NCBI RefSeq assembly: GCF_030515985.1
Contig: NZ_CP100376.1
Span: forward strand, 1,522,379 to 1,534,126
DNA: 11,748 bases
From: Corynebacterium accolens
GTDB taxonomy: Bacteria; Actinomycetota; Actinomycetes; Mycobacteriales; Mycobacteriaceae
Direction: 5' to 3'
The translations under genes were made by a program, and so were the position numbers. The notes under the pieces are model-generated. The model did not search any database, was not told the origin of the DNA, and saw only the letters and a list, made by a program, of their open reading frames with translations. Positions 1 through 7,217 of the stretch are shown here, one piece after another. Each line of letters opens with the position of its first letter. Positions within the stretch are counted from its first letter, which is position 1.

Positions 1-119
1 CGCTTGGCCTCTGCCTCACCCTTTTCTGTCAGATCAACATCGACCCAACCGGTAAATTGGTTGGATTCATTCCAGGTGGATTGGCCGTGGCGAAGAAGAA
101 TCAGTTTTCCGTTAGTCAT
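1..119 (-). CDS. gpmA: 2,3-bisphosphoglycerate-dependent phosphoglycerate mutase, N-terminal part (cut by window edge)
   Basis: Only the first 39 residues lie in the window. They read [17 protein letters not shown], then [18 protein letters not shown], the N-terminal signature of cofactor-dependent phosphoglycerate mutase. His11 in the RHG motif (residues 10-12) is the residue that carries the phosphate in this family. The enzyme interconverts 3- and 2-phosphoglycerate in glycolysis in the cytosol. The ATG at 119 is preceded by GGAGG only one base away, unusually close, but the reading [12 protein letters not shown] fits the family start and no better in-frame start exists. It lies 41 bp downstream of mshA on the same strand, so the two are probably co-transcribed; I see no terminator between them. 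The rest of the protein is outside the window. Confidence 0.93.
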   Translation of the reverse strand, partial: MTNGKLILLRHGQSTWNESNQFTGWVDVDLTEKGEAEAK

Positions 120-160
120 GCCTCCAGCATGCCACGAAACCGCCCGGCGCGTCAGTGAGG

Positions 161-1426
161 CTAGTCTCCCATCGCGCGGCGTTGGTGGCAGTCAGGCACG
201 GGAATCTGCTGGGCTTCGGCATAAATCTCCGTCAGCTCCCGGGCCGTGTTGGTCCAGCTAAAGCGCACGGCGTGCGCGACGGCGGCCTCGCCCATGGCGA
301 TGCGCCGGGGGTCATCGTCCAGCAGCTGGGTCAAGGAATCCGCCCACTCCTTCGGATCGTGGGACGGCACCAGCAGCCCGGTCTCACCATCGACGACAGC
401 GATGGACAGCCCACCCACGGCCGCGGCGACGACCGGCGTGCCAGAAGCCTGGGCCTCGAGCGCCACTAGACCAAAGGACTCGTTGTAGCTGGGTACCGCC
501 ACAATATCCGCTGCGCGGTACACACCCACCAGCTCCTCGGGCGGGCGGGGCCCTAAAAAGCGCACGCGCTTTTGCACGCCCAACTCCCGCGCCAATTCCC
601 TATACGCCTCCGGCGAGGCATTGGCCCCGGATGGCCCACCGCAGATGAGCACCCGAAAATCGCGGGTGGGCTCGCGGTGGCACAGTTCGGCGGCGGTCCG
701 GATAAGGACTTCGGGCCCCTTGAATTTCTGTAGCCGCCCCACAAAGGCCACGACCTTGGTATGCAGCGGGATGCCCAGCTCGCGGCGGGAACGCTCCGTA
801 TTGCGGTCGGTACCTGGGGTAAATAGCCCCACGTCGGCGCCCGGGGAGACCACGCGGATGATATCGCGGTCAGCATCGTAATGCTCGGCTAGGTCGCGGG
901 CTTCCTGATCGGTATTGACCACGAGGAGGTCTGCGTTATCCACCAATTGTTGCTCGCAGATGCGCCGCGCTTCTGATTCCACGGTGTCCTCGGCCGTGCG
1001 GTAGGCGTTTTTCACCGCGGCCAAGGTGTGGGCGGTGTGGACCAGCGGAATGCCCCATAGATCGCGCAGCAGCCACCCCACCTGGCCAGAAAGCCAGTAG
1101 TGGGAATGAATGAGGTCATATTTTTTGCCCTGCCATTTAGCAAATTGCACCACGCCGCCGGAAAAGGCCGCGAGTTGGGTGGGCAGATCTTCTTTTTCTA
1201 GCCCCTCAAAGGGGCCTGCCACGATGTTGATCACCCGCAGGTTGGGGGCCACGTCCACGATTTCTTTGTGGCTGGGGCGGGTCGCACGGGTATAGACATC
1301 TACCTCTACGCCTAGCTGGGCTAATTGGCAGGCAATATTTAAAACGTAGACGTTCATTCCGCCGGCATCCCCGGAGCCAGGCTGCTCAATGGGGGAGGTA
1401 TGCATAGAAATCATGGCGATGCGCAT
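161..1426 (-). CDS. mshA: D-inositol-3-phosphate glycosyltransferase MshA (mycothiol biosynthesis)
   Basis: A 421-residue GT-B (GT4) glycosyltransferase. It transfers GlcNAc from UDP-GlcNAc to 1L-myo-inositol 1-phosphate, the first step of mycothiol synthesis, in the cytosol. The N-terminus reads [12 protein letters not shown], followed by the donor-site loop [10 protein letters not shown] (19-28). Residues I recall as ligand-binding in the C. glutamicum enzyme are all present at the same numbers: Lys78, Tyr110, Thr134, Arg154, Arg231, Lys236 and the E-x7-E pair Glu316/Glu324 (in [15 protein letters not shown]). This is why I chose the ATG at 1426 over the in-frame upstream start at 1465, which would add 13 non-family residues. 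There is no convincing ribosome site, but a -10 hexamer TAAGAT ends 8 bases before the ATG, so the mRNA is probably leaderless. gpmA follows on the same strand; fadD1 diverges upstream from an overlapping promoter. Confidence 0.96.
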   Translation of the reverse strand: MRIAMISMHTSPIEQPGSGDAGGMNVYVLNIACQLAQLGVEVDVYTRATRPSHKEIVDVAPNLRVINIVAGPFEGLEKEDLPTQLAAFSGGVVQFAKWQGKKYDLIHSHYWLSGQVGWLLRDLWGIPLVHTAHTLAAVKNAYRTAEDTVESEARRICEQQLVDNADLLVVNTDQEARDLAEHYDADRDIIRVVSPGADVGLFTPGTDRNTERSRRELGIPLHTKVVAFVGRLQKFKGPEVLIRTAAELCHREPTRDFRVLICGGPSGANASPEAYRELARELGVQKRVRFLGPRPPEELVGVYRAADIVAVPSYNESFGLVALEAQASGTPVVAAAVGGLSIAVVDGETGLLVPSHDPKEWADSLTQLLDDDPRRIAMGEAAVAHAVRFSWTNTARELTEIYAEAQQIPVPDCHQRRAMGD

Positions 1427-1434
1427 GGTGACCC

Positions 1435-1465
1435 ATCTTAGCGGCGCTATACTGGCCCCTGCCAA
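1435..1465 (-). promoter_or_regulatory. mshA promoter (probable leaderless start)
   Basis: Read on the minus strand, TTGGCA (1465-1460) fits a -35 (5 of 6 to TTGACA) and TAAGAT (1440-1435) fits a -10, with a 19-base spacer. The ATG of mshA begins 8 bases after the -10, so transcription should start at or within a base or two of the start codon. The spacer contains the -10 of the divergent fadD1 promoter (1448-1453), so the two promoters overlap. Assigned by eye. Confidence 0.6.
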
Positions 1466-1485
1466 TAACCTACGCTACCGAAAGG
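1448..1485 (+). promoter_or_regulatory. fadD1 promoter -10 and ribosome binding site
   Basis: TATACT at 1448-1453 is a good -10; the -35 zone (about 1425-1430) is poor and falls on the mshA start codon. GAAAGG at 1480-1485 is the ribosome site, 7 bases before the TTG start at 1493, and decides that rare start. The same TATACT(G/C)GCCC start and CGAAAGG(T/G)CA(C/G)CGC-type ribosome site occur before fadD2 at 3825-3871, so regulatory and coding DNA were duplicated together. Confidence 0.65.
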
Positions 1486-1492
1486 TCACGCA

Positions 1493-3211
1493 TTGTCCGC
1501 TTATGAATCAAAGGCATGGCTCCAGTATTACCCGGAGTGGACGCCGCATAGCCTCGACTATGGCAACACCACCCTGTTAGACCTGTATGACAACAACCTC
1601 AAGGTCAATGGCGATAAGTCAGCCACGTATTTCTTTGGACGCAGCCAAAACTATTCCGAGCTGGACCGCCAAGTGCGCGCCGCCGCAGCCGGCTTGAAGG
1701 CCTTCGGCGTGCGCCCCGGTGACCGCGTAGCCATCGTTGCCCCCAATAGCCCGCAGTACATCGCGGCCTTTTATGCCATCTTGAAGCTCGGCGCCCAGGT
1801 TGTGCTGCACAACCCGCTTTATACCGCCCACGAGCTGGAGGGGCTTTTCCAGGATCACGGCGCGCGCATCGCCATCGCCTGGGACAAGGCCGCCCCCACC
1901 CTGGAGAAGCTGCGGGCTACCACCAACCTGGAAACGGTCGTGTCCATCAACATGATCAACGCCATGCCCACCCTGCAGCGCGCCGCGCTGCGCCTGCCGC
2001 TTCCCCCGCTCAAGGCCAAGCGCGAGCAGCTTTCTGCCCCGGCACCAAATACCGTGCCGTGGGAGGCGCTGATTGGCGATGCCATCGGTGGCAACGGCAG
2101 CGATATTAAGACGCCAGAGGACATTGATAAAGACACCGTCGCGCTGGTGATGTACACCTCCGGTACGACCGGTGCGCCCAAGGGCGCGATGCTCTCGCAC
2201 GGCAACCTCGTATCCAACCTGCTGCAGGGCAAGGCTTGGGTTCCAGGCTTGGGCGATAAGCCAGAGCGCATGCTCGCCGCCCTACCCTTCTTCCACGCAT
2301 ATGGCCTGACCATGAACGTCACCTTGGCACAGCTTATCGGCGGCGAATTGGTCATCCTCCCCGTGCCGCAGATCCCGCTCATCATGCAGCTGATGAAGAA
2401 GCACACCCCGACCTGGGTCCCGGGCGTTCCTACCTTGTACGAGCGCATCGTCAAGGCCGCCGAGGAGCAAGAAGTACCCATCAAGGGCGTGCGCGCGGCC
2501 TTCTCTGGCGCATCCACCCTGCCTTCTGAGACCGTCAATAAGTGGGAAAACGCCACCGGCGGCTTACTCGTGGAAGGCTACGGGCTTACCGAGTGCTCCC
2601 CCATTATCGTGGGCAACCCCATGAGCACCGACCGCCGCCCCGGCTACGTGGGCATTCCCTTCCCGGATACCGAGGTGCGCATCGCCAACCCCGATAACCT
2701 GGATGAGACCCAGCCAGACGGTGTTGAGGGCGAGGTGCTGGCCCGCGGCCCGCAGATTTTCAAGGGCTATCTTAATAACCAGGAAGCCACCGATGCCGCC
2801 TTCCACGATGACTGGTTCCGCACCGGTGACATGGGCATCATGGAAGAAGACGGCTTCATCCGCCTAGTCAGCCGCATCAAGGAAATCATCATCACCGGCG
2901 GCTTCAACGTCTACCCGGGCGAGGTCGAAGAAATCCTGCGCGAGCACCCCAGCGTCGACGACGCCGCTGTCGTGGGCCGCCCGCGCGACGATGGCTCCGA
3001 AGATGTCGTTGCCTGCCTCGATCTTGCCGATGGCGCCGCGCTCGACCCCGAAGGCCTCAAGGAGTACTGCCGCGAGCGCCTGACCCGCTACAAGGTCCCG
3101 CGCACCTTCTACCACTTCGAAGAACTGGCCAAGGACCAAATGGGCAAGATCCGCCGCCGTGAGGTACAAGAAGACCTCATCAACCGCCTCGAAGCGGAGA
3201 AGAACTCCTAA
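1493..3211 (+). CDS. fadD: Long-chain acyl-CoA synthetase (FadD-type), paralog 1
   Basis: A 572-residue adenylate-forming enzyme, expected to activate fatty acids to acyl-AMP and then acyl-CoA at the cytosolic face of the membrane. The motifs are all present in order: P-loop YTSGTTGAPKG (221-231), YGLTE (363-367), WFRTGD (441-446), hinge RIKEIIITGGFNVYP (461-475) and C-terminal GKIRRR with the adenylation lysine Lys552. Residues 150-190 form a basic/hydrophobic stretch (LRLPLPPLKAKREQ) at the place where E. coli FadD has its own insertion; it may touch membrane. The TTG start is supported by GAAAGG 7 bases upstream and by the identical (M)SAYES start of paralog 2. It heads a plus-strand run; ogt follows after 22 bp. 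Which fatty acid it prefers cannot be read from the sequence; a role in using host lipids is inference. Confidence 0.92.
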   Translation: MSAYESKAWLQYYPEWTPHSLDYGNTTLLDLYDNNLKVNGDKSATYFFGRSQNYSELDRQVRAAAAGLKAFGVRPGDRVAIVAPNSPQYIAAFYAILKLGAQVVLHNPLYTAHELEGLFQDHGARIAIAWDKAAPTLEKLRATTNLETVVSINMINAMPTLQRAALRLPLPPLKAKREQLSAPAPNTVPWEALIGDAIGGNGSDIKTPEDIDKDTVALVMYTSGTTGAPKGAMLSHGNLVSNLLQGKAWVPGLGDKPERMLAALPFFHAYGLTMNVTLAQLIGGELVILPVPQIPLIMQLMKKHTPTWVPGVPTLYERIVKAAEEQEVPIKGVRAAFSGASTLPSETVNKWENATGGLLVEGYGLTECSPIIVGNPMSTDRRPGYVGIPFPDTEVRIANPDNLDETQPDGVEGEVLARGPQIFKGYLNNQEATDAAFHDDWFRTGDMGIMEEDGFIRLVSRIKEIIITGGFNVYPGEVEEILREHPSVDDAAVVGRPRDDGSEDVVACLDLADGAALDPEGLKEYCRERLTRYKVPRTFYHFEELAKDQMGKIRRREVQEDLINRLEAEKNS

Positions 3212-3233
3212 AACACCTAGAGTTCCCACCACC

Positions 3234-3803
3234 ATGCTGCGCACCATCGATACCCCCATCGGCCCGCTGCTGCTCACCGCGGATGCAGACGGGCTGTCCC
3301 GCGTTGACTTCGTCGCGATCCAGTTGGGTCGCGACGGAACCAGCAAGGGTCGCCGCAAACCCAATGAGGTTCGCGACGAAAACAGCAAGGGGCACCGCAA
3401 AACCAATCAGGTTCGCGGCGAGGAAAGCGGCGGAGTACATGGGGGCATCGACAAGCGCGGTGCAGACATCTTAGATGCGGCGCAAGAGCAGCTCGCGGAG
3501 TATTTCGCTGGGCGCCGCCGCGAGTTTGACCTGCCGCTCAACCCGGCGCCGACGACGGAATTTCGCGCCCAAATTCACGCGCAGTTGGACACCATTGGCT
3601 ACGGCGAAATCTCAAGCTATGGCGAGCTCGCAGCCGCCGTGGGGCGCCCCGCTGCTACCCGGGCGGTCGGCACCGCCTGCGGCGCCAATCCCCTGCCGAT
3701 TATTCGGCCCTGCCACCGCGTGCTGCGCAGCGATGGAACGCTCGGCGGCTATGCCGGTGGCCTGGATATCAAGCGTTTTTTGCTGACACTCGAAGAAAAC
3801 TAG
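3234..3803 (+). CDS. ogt: Methylated-DNA--protein-cysteine S-methyltransferase with an internal repeat insertion
   Basis: A 189-residue suicide repair protein that removes the methyl group from O6-methylguanine in DNA onto its own cysteine. The C-terminal domain is complete: Y-GEISSYGELA (123-133), helix-turn-helix arginine segment GRPAATRAVGTACGANP (137-153) and the active site PCHRV (159-163) with Cys160, followed by GGYAGGLDIKRFLLTLE. The N-terminal MLRTIDTPIGPLLLTADADGL is typical too. Between them, residues about 27-68 are foreign to the family: lysine/arginine/asparagine-rich, encoded by a 42-bp tandem repeat that keeps the frame. The insertion lies in the linker between the domains, so activity is likely kept. 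ATG at 3234 is chosen because it begins the family N-terminus; the frame stays open upstream into fadD1. No Shine-Dalgarno is visible; it lies 22 bp after fadD1 and is probably coupled to it. Confidence 0.92.
   Translation: MLRTIDTPIGPLLLTADADGLSRVDFVAIQLGRDGTSKGRRKPNEVRDENSKGHRKTNQVRGEESGGVHGGIDKRGADILDAAQEQLAEYFAGRRREFDLPLNPAPTTEFRAQIHAQLDTIGYGEISSYGELAAAVGRPAATRAVGTACGANPLPIIRPCHRVLRSDGTLGGYAGGLDIKRFLLTLEEN
3311..3426 (+). repeat. 42-bp in-frame tandem repeat with boundary palindrome inside ogt
   Basis: Two near-identical 42-bp units run 3329-3370 and 3371-3412, and a partial third starts at 3413. Each begins with TCGCGACG (TCGCGGCG in the third) and contains AGCAAGGG, CACCGCAAA/CGCCGCAAA and CCAAT. 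At protein level they give GRDGTSKGRRKPNE, VRDENSKGHRKTNQ and VRGEESGG. At the left edge CGTCGCGA (3311-3318) and TCGCGACG (3329-3336) form a perfect 8-bp inverted repeat around a 10-base loop. Since 42 is a multiple of 3, copy number can change without breaking ogt. This may be a member of a dispersed repeat family, but no second copy lies in the window to prove it. Confidence 0.8.
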
Positions 3804-3824
3804 AGGATTTCCTCACGTTCTGGG

Positions 3825-3867
3825 TATACTCGCCCTTTGTAATAATTTTCTTTAGCAAACGAAAGGG
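3825..3867 (+). promoter_or_regulatory. fadD2 promoter -10 and ribosome binding site
   Basis: TATACT at 3825-3830, preceded by GGG, is a -10 with no clear -35. The leader is AT-rich compared with the surroundings (3839-3860). GAAAGGG at 3861-3867 is the ribosome site, 6 bases before the GTG start at 3874. The arrangement copies that of fadD1, although the middle of the leader has diverged and is about 4 bases longer here. Confidence 0.65.
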
Positions 3868-3873
3868 CAGCGC

Positions 3874-5583
3874 GTGTCCGCATACGAATCCCGGGCCTGG
3901 ATTAAGCACTACAGCGACTGGACCCCCGCCACGCTTGATTACGGCGATAAAACCATCGTTGACTACTACGTCAATAACCTCCGCATCAATGCGAATAAGT
4001 CCGCTACCTACTTCTTCGGCAGTACACAGAGCTACGCGGACCTAGACGCACAGGTGCGCGCCGCCGCTGCGGGACTTAAGGCCTTTGGCATCCGGCCTGG
4101 CGATAGGGTCGCCATCGTCATGCCTAACTGCCCCCAACACGTGGTGGCGTTTTATGCCATCCAGCTGCTCGGGGCCACCGCGGTGGAACACAATCCCCTC
4201 TACACCGCCCACGAGCTCGAGGGGCTTTTCCAGGACCATGGCGCGCGTGTGGCCATCGCCTGGGATAAGACGGCGCAGACGCTGAATAAGCTGCGCGCCA
4301 CCACCCCACTAGAGACCATCGTGTCCGTCAACATGATCGATGCGATGCCACCGCTCAAGCGCCTCGCACTCCGGATTCCCCTGCCGCCGCTGGCCGCCAA
4401 GCGCGAGCAGCTAACCGGCACGGCCCCGAATACCGTGGCCTGGTCCACGCTTATCGGTTCTGCCATCGGCGGCGATGGCAAGGACCTCGAGATTGCCAAG
4501 GTCACGCAGGACGATATCGCGCTTATCCTCTACACCTCCGGCACCACAGGCAAGCCCAAGGGCGCGCTGCTTTCGCACGGCAACCTCATCTCCAACTGCG
4601 TGCAGGGCGAAGCCTGGCTGACGAATATGGACGCCACCGACCAGCGCTTCCTCGCCGCATTGCCGCTCTTCCACGCCTACGGCATGACCACGCTGTGCGT
4701 GCTCAGCATCTACTTCGGCGCCGAGCTCATCTTGGTTCCATCCCCGCAGATGCCGCTCATCATGGACATCGTTAAGAAGCACACCCCCACCTGGCTACCG
4801 GGCGTGCCCACGTTATACGAGAAGATCATGGACGCCGCCGAGGACAAGGGCGTGGATCTTGCCGGCATCAGCAACGCCTTCTCCGGCGCCGCTACCCTGC
4901 CGGTTGACGTGATGGAGCGCTGGGAATCCATGACCGGCGGCCGCCTCGTGGAGGGATTTGGTATGACCGAGACCTCCCCCGTGCTCATTGGCAACCCCAT
5001 GAACGGCAACCGCCGCCCGGGCTATGTGGGCCTGCCCTTTCCCGATACCGAGGTGCGCATTGGCAACCCGGATAACCTCGATGAAACCCAGCCAGATGGC
5101 GAGCCGGGCGAGATGCTGGCTCGCGGGCCGCAGATCTTCCAGGGCTATTTCAATAACGAAAAGGCCACCGAGGAGTCCTTCCACAACGGCTGGTTCCGCA
5201 CCGGCGATATGGCCACCATGGATGAGGACGGCTGGGTCAAGCTGGTTAGCCGCATCAAGGAAATCATCATCACCGGCGGCTTTAACGTCTACCCGGCCGA
5301 AGTCGAAGAGGTGGTGCGCAAGCACCCAGACATCAAGGAGGTCGCCGTGGTGGGCCGCCCGCGCAAGGATGGCTCCGAGGACGTCGTCGCCTGTCTCATC
5401 CTGCGCGATGGCGCCGTCTTGGACCCAGAAGGCCTCAAATCCTTCTGCCGCGAGCGCCTGACCCGCTACAAGGTTCCGCGCACCTTCTACCACTTTGAGG
5501 AGCTGGCTTCGGACCAGCTGGGCAAGGTCCGCCGCCGCATGGTGCAGCAGGATCTCCTCGATCTCCTCAAACAGAAGGCTTAG
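3874..5583 (+). CDS. fadD: Long-chain acyl-CoA synthetase (FadD-type), paralog 2
   Basis: A 569-residue acyl-CoA synthetase, closely related to paralog 1: the first 200 residues align without a gap, and the DNA has long identical tracts such as 35 bases at 2870-2904 and 5248-5282. Motifs: P-loop YTSGTTGKPKG (220-230), GFGMTE (361-366; Phe and Met replace the Tyr and Leu of paralog 1), WFRTGD (440-445), hinge RIKEIIITGGFNVYP (460-474) and GKVRRR with Lys551. The basic/hydrophobic FadD-type insertion (150-190) is kept. The GTG at 3874 follows GAAAGGG and gives the same MSAYES N-terminus as paralog 1. It has its own promoter after ogt, and the third fadD follows 11 bp after its stop. Changes in the motif loop could mean a shifted substrate range; this is inference. 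Confidence 0.92.
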   Translation: MSAYESRAWIKHYSDWTPATLDYGDKTIVDYYVNNLRINANKSATYFFGSTQSYADLDAQVRAAAAGLKAFGIRPGDRVAIVMPNCPQHVVAFYAIQLLGATAVEHNPLYTAHELEGLFQDHGARVAIAWDKTAQTLNKLRATTPLETIVSVNMIDAMPPLKRLALRIPLPPLAAKREQLTGTAPNTVAWSTLIGSAIGGDGKDLEIAKVTQDDIALILYTSGTTGKPKGALLSHGNLISNCVQGEAWLTNMDATDQRFLAALPLFHAYGMTTLCVLSIYFGAELILVPSPQMPLIMDIVKKHTPTWLPGVPTLYEKIMDAAEDKGVDLAGISNAFSGAATLPVDVMERWESMTGGRLVEGFGMTETSPVLIGNPMNGNRRPGYVGLPFPDTEVRIGNPDNLDETQPDGEPGEMLARGPQIFQGYFNNEKATEESFHNGWFRTGDMATMDEDGWVKLVSRIKEIIITGGFNVYPAEVEEVVRKHPDIKEVAVVGRPRKDGSEDVVACLILRDGAVLDPEGLKSFCRERLTRYKVPRTFYHFEELASDQLGKVRRRMVQQDLLDLLKQKA

Positions 5584-5594
5584 TATTAACCACC

Positions 5595-7148
5595 ATGTCA
5601 GACCTCGAGTACGACGCCACGCTGACGGATTTCCTCGCCACCGCCGTAGCCAACTTCCCCCACCGTCCCGCCACCTTTTTCGCGGGCGAGACCCTGAGCT
5701 ACGCGGAGTTGGATACCCGTATCGCCGCTGCCGCCGGCGCCCTGCGGGAGATGGGAATCCGCCCCGGCGACCGGGTGGCGCTGGTCTTGCCCAACTCCCC
5801 GCAGCACCTCATTGCCTTTTTCGCGGTGCTGCGCCTGGGCGCGGTCGTGGTCGAGCATAACCCTCAGTACACCGCCCACGAGTTGGCCCCGCTCTTTGCC
5901 CACCACGGCGCCCGCATCGCCTTGGTCTGGGATCAGGTCGCCGCCGTGGTCGATGGCCTAGCCAGCACGGTGATTCCCGTGTCCTTGGAGGCGCCCCTCC
6001 CCCTCTCCGGCGCCCCAGTGCCTCACCGCCAGGCCGCGCTTGCCGATGCCGCCCTCATCCTCTACACCTCCGGCACCACCGGCCAGCCCAAGGGCGTGGT
6101 GCTCACGCACGGCAACCTCGCCGCGAACTGCATCCAATTGGAAGCCCAGGCCGATCTGCGCCCGGGCCACGAGCGTTTCCTCGCCACGCTGCCGATGTTC
6201 CACTCTTATGGATTGACCATGAGCGTCTTGCTCGCGGTGCGCTGCGCCGCCGAGATCATCCTGCTGCCCTCCCCACGCCCCGCAGCCGTGGTCGGCGCCT
6301 TGGCACAGCGCCGCCCGACCTGGATGCCGGGCGTTCCCACCATTTATGAGCGCGCCATGGGCGAGCTGGCGGCAGAATCTGCCTCCGAGGCGGCCGCTGA
6401 GCCGACCGCCGAGCAGGCCACAGACCTGGGCGGGGTGCGCTACGCCATTTCCGGCGCGGCATCGCTGCCCGCGCGCATCATCGAGCCCTGGCAAGACCGC
6501 ACCGGCGGCATGCTTGTCGAGGGCTACGGTCTTACCGAGGCCTCCCCCGTGCTGACCATCAACCCGCTTGGTGAGGGTCGGCGCGTGGGGACCATCGGCA
6601 AGCCGCTTGCCGATACCGACTTGCGCATCGGGGATCCCGCTGACCTTGACCGCAGCCAACCCGATGGCACGCCCGGCGAGATCCTTGCCCGCGGGCCCCA
6701 GGTTTTTTCGGGCTACCTCGATAATCCCGCCGCCACGCGGGAGGCATTCCACGGCGATTGGCTGCGCACCGGCGATATGGGTGTGCGCGAGGCCGATGGC
6801 CATTTCCGGCTGGTGGGCCGGATTAAAGAGGTCATCATCACCGGTGGCTTTAACGTCTTTCCCAGCGAGGTGGAACATGCATTGTTGAGCCACCCCGCGA
6901 TAAGCCAAGCCGCGGTGGCCGGCGTCCCGCGTGCCGATGGTTCCGAGGATGTCGCCGCCTGCCTTGTGCTCCACCCCGGCGCCACCTTCGACGCGGAAGC
7001 GCTGCGCGAGCACTGCCGCGGCCTCCTGGCCCGCTATAAGGTCCCGCGGCATTTCGTGGTGCAAGAAGAATTGCCCACCGATCAGCTGGGCAAGCTGCGC
7101 CGCCGCCAGGTACAGGAAATCTTGGTGGCGGAAGTGTCCTCCCGCTAA
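5595..7148 (+). CDS. Acyl-CoA synthetase / AMP-dependent ligase, divergent paralog 3
   Basis: A 517-residue member of the same adenylate-forming family, more diverged than the other two. Motifs are complete: YTSGTTGQPKG (157-167), YGLTE (311-315), WLRTGD (389-394), hinge RIKEVIITGGFNVFP (409-423) and GKLRRR with Lys500, so it should be active. Two structural differences stand out. The stretch between the WDK/WDQ motif and the P-loop is 45 residues shorter (45 against 90), which removes the basic/hydrophobic insertion. An Ala/Glu-rich insertion (about 257-276, ELAAESASEAAAEPTAEQAT) lies before the SGAASLP segment. ATG at 5595 lies 11 bp after the stop of paralog 2, with no Shine-Dalgarno, so it is probably translated by coupling from the fadD2 transcript. 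It may prefer shorter or soluble acids; that is inference. Confidence 0.88.
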   Translation: MSDLEYDATLTDFLATAVANFPHRPATFFAGETLSYAELDTRIAAAAGALREMGIRPGDRVALVLPNSPQHLIAFFAVLRLGAVVVEHNPQYTAHELAPLFAHHGARIALVWDQVAAVVDGLASTVIPVSLEAPLPLSGAPVPHRQAALADAALILYTSGTTGQPKGVVLTHGNLAANCIQLEAQADLRPGHERFLATLPMFHSYGLTMSVLLAVRCAAEIILLPSPRPAAVVGALAQRRPTWMPGVPTIYERAMGELAAESASEAAAEPTAEQATDLGGVRYAISGAASLPARIIEPWQDRTGGMLVEGYGLTEASPVLTINPLGEGRRVGTIGKPLADTDLRIGDPADLDRSQPDGTPGEILARGPQVFSGYLDNPAATREAFHGDWLRTGDMGVREADGHFRLVGRIKEVIITGGFNVFPSEVEHALLSHPAISQAAVAGVPRADGSEDVAACLVLHPGATFDAEALREHCRGLLARYKVPRHFVVQEELPTDQLGKLRRRQVQEILVAEVSSR

Positions 7149-7204
7149 CTCGCGGCGCACAGTCGGCTGAAGAATCTATTCTGTGAAGTGACACTCGCAG
7201 CGAT

Positions 7205-7217
7205 TAGGCTGGGGAGT
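7205..7217 (+). promoter_or_regulatory. luxS promoter -10 (probable leaderless start)
   Basis: TAGGCT at 7205-7210 is a TANNNT-type -10. Exactly 7 bases (GGGGAGT) separate it from the ATG at 7218, so the transcript should begin at the A of the start codon. GGGGAG (7211-7216) could be taken for a ribosome site, but it ends only one base before the ATG, too close to act as one. A small palindrome AGTG-A-CACT (7187-7195) lies just upstream; its role is unknown. Confidence 0.5.

Noticed and set aside
1427..1465. Thirteen-residue N-terminal extension of MshA
   Set aside because: The extension is not family-like and would cover the predicted promoter; the residue numbering of known ligands fits the ATG at 1426 exactly.
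3180..3440. Minus-strand open frame with hydrophobic repeats (ANLIGFAVPLA-type) opposite the ogt insertion
   Set aside because: It is the complement of the 42-bp repeat within a well-supported ogt gene; no promoter or ribosome site was seen. It would deserve a look only if the repeat proves to be dispersed with this frame open each time.
3803..3814. Small palindrome GAGGA-TT-TCCTC at the ogt stop as a terminator
   Set aside because: A 5-bp stem with a 2-base loop and no T tract is too weak.
3832..3868. Inverted repeat GCCCTTT/AAAGGGC that would hide the fadD2 ribosome site in a hairpin
   Set aside because: The left arm lies mostly upstream of the expected transcription start (about 3837), so it is not in the normal mRNA. 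It could form only in read-through RNA from ogt, and fadD1 lacks it.
5958..7160. 400-residue minus-strand open frame opposite fadD3
   Set aside because: A GC-rich antisense shadow: the plus strand has all acyl-CoA synthetase motifs in order, and the antisense translation resembles no family I know.
7187..7195. Palindrome AGTG-A-CACT upstream of luxS as an operator
   Set aside because: Nine bases is within what chance gives, and it matches no operator I recognise; noted only in the luxS promoter entry.
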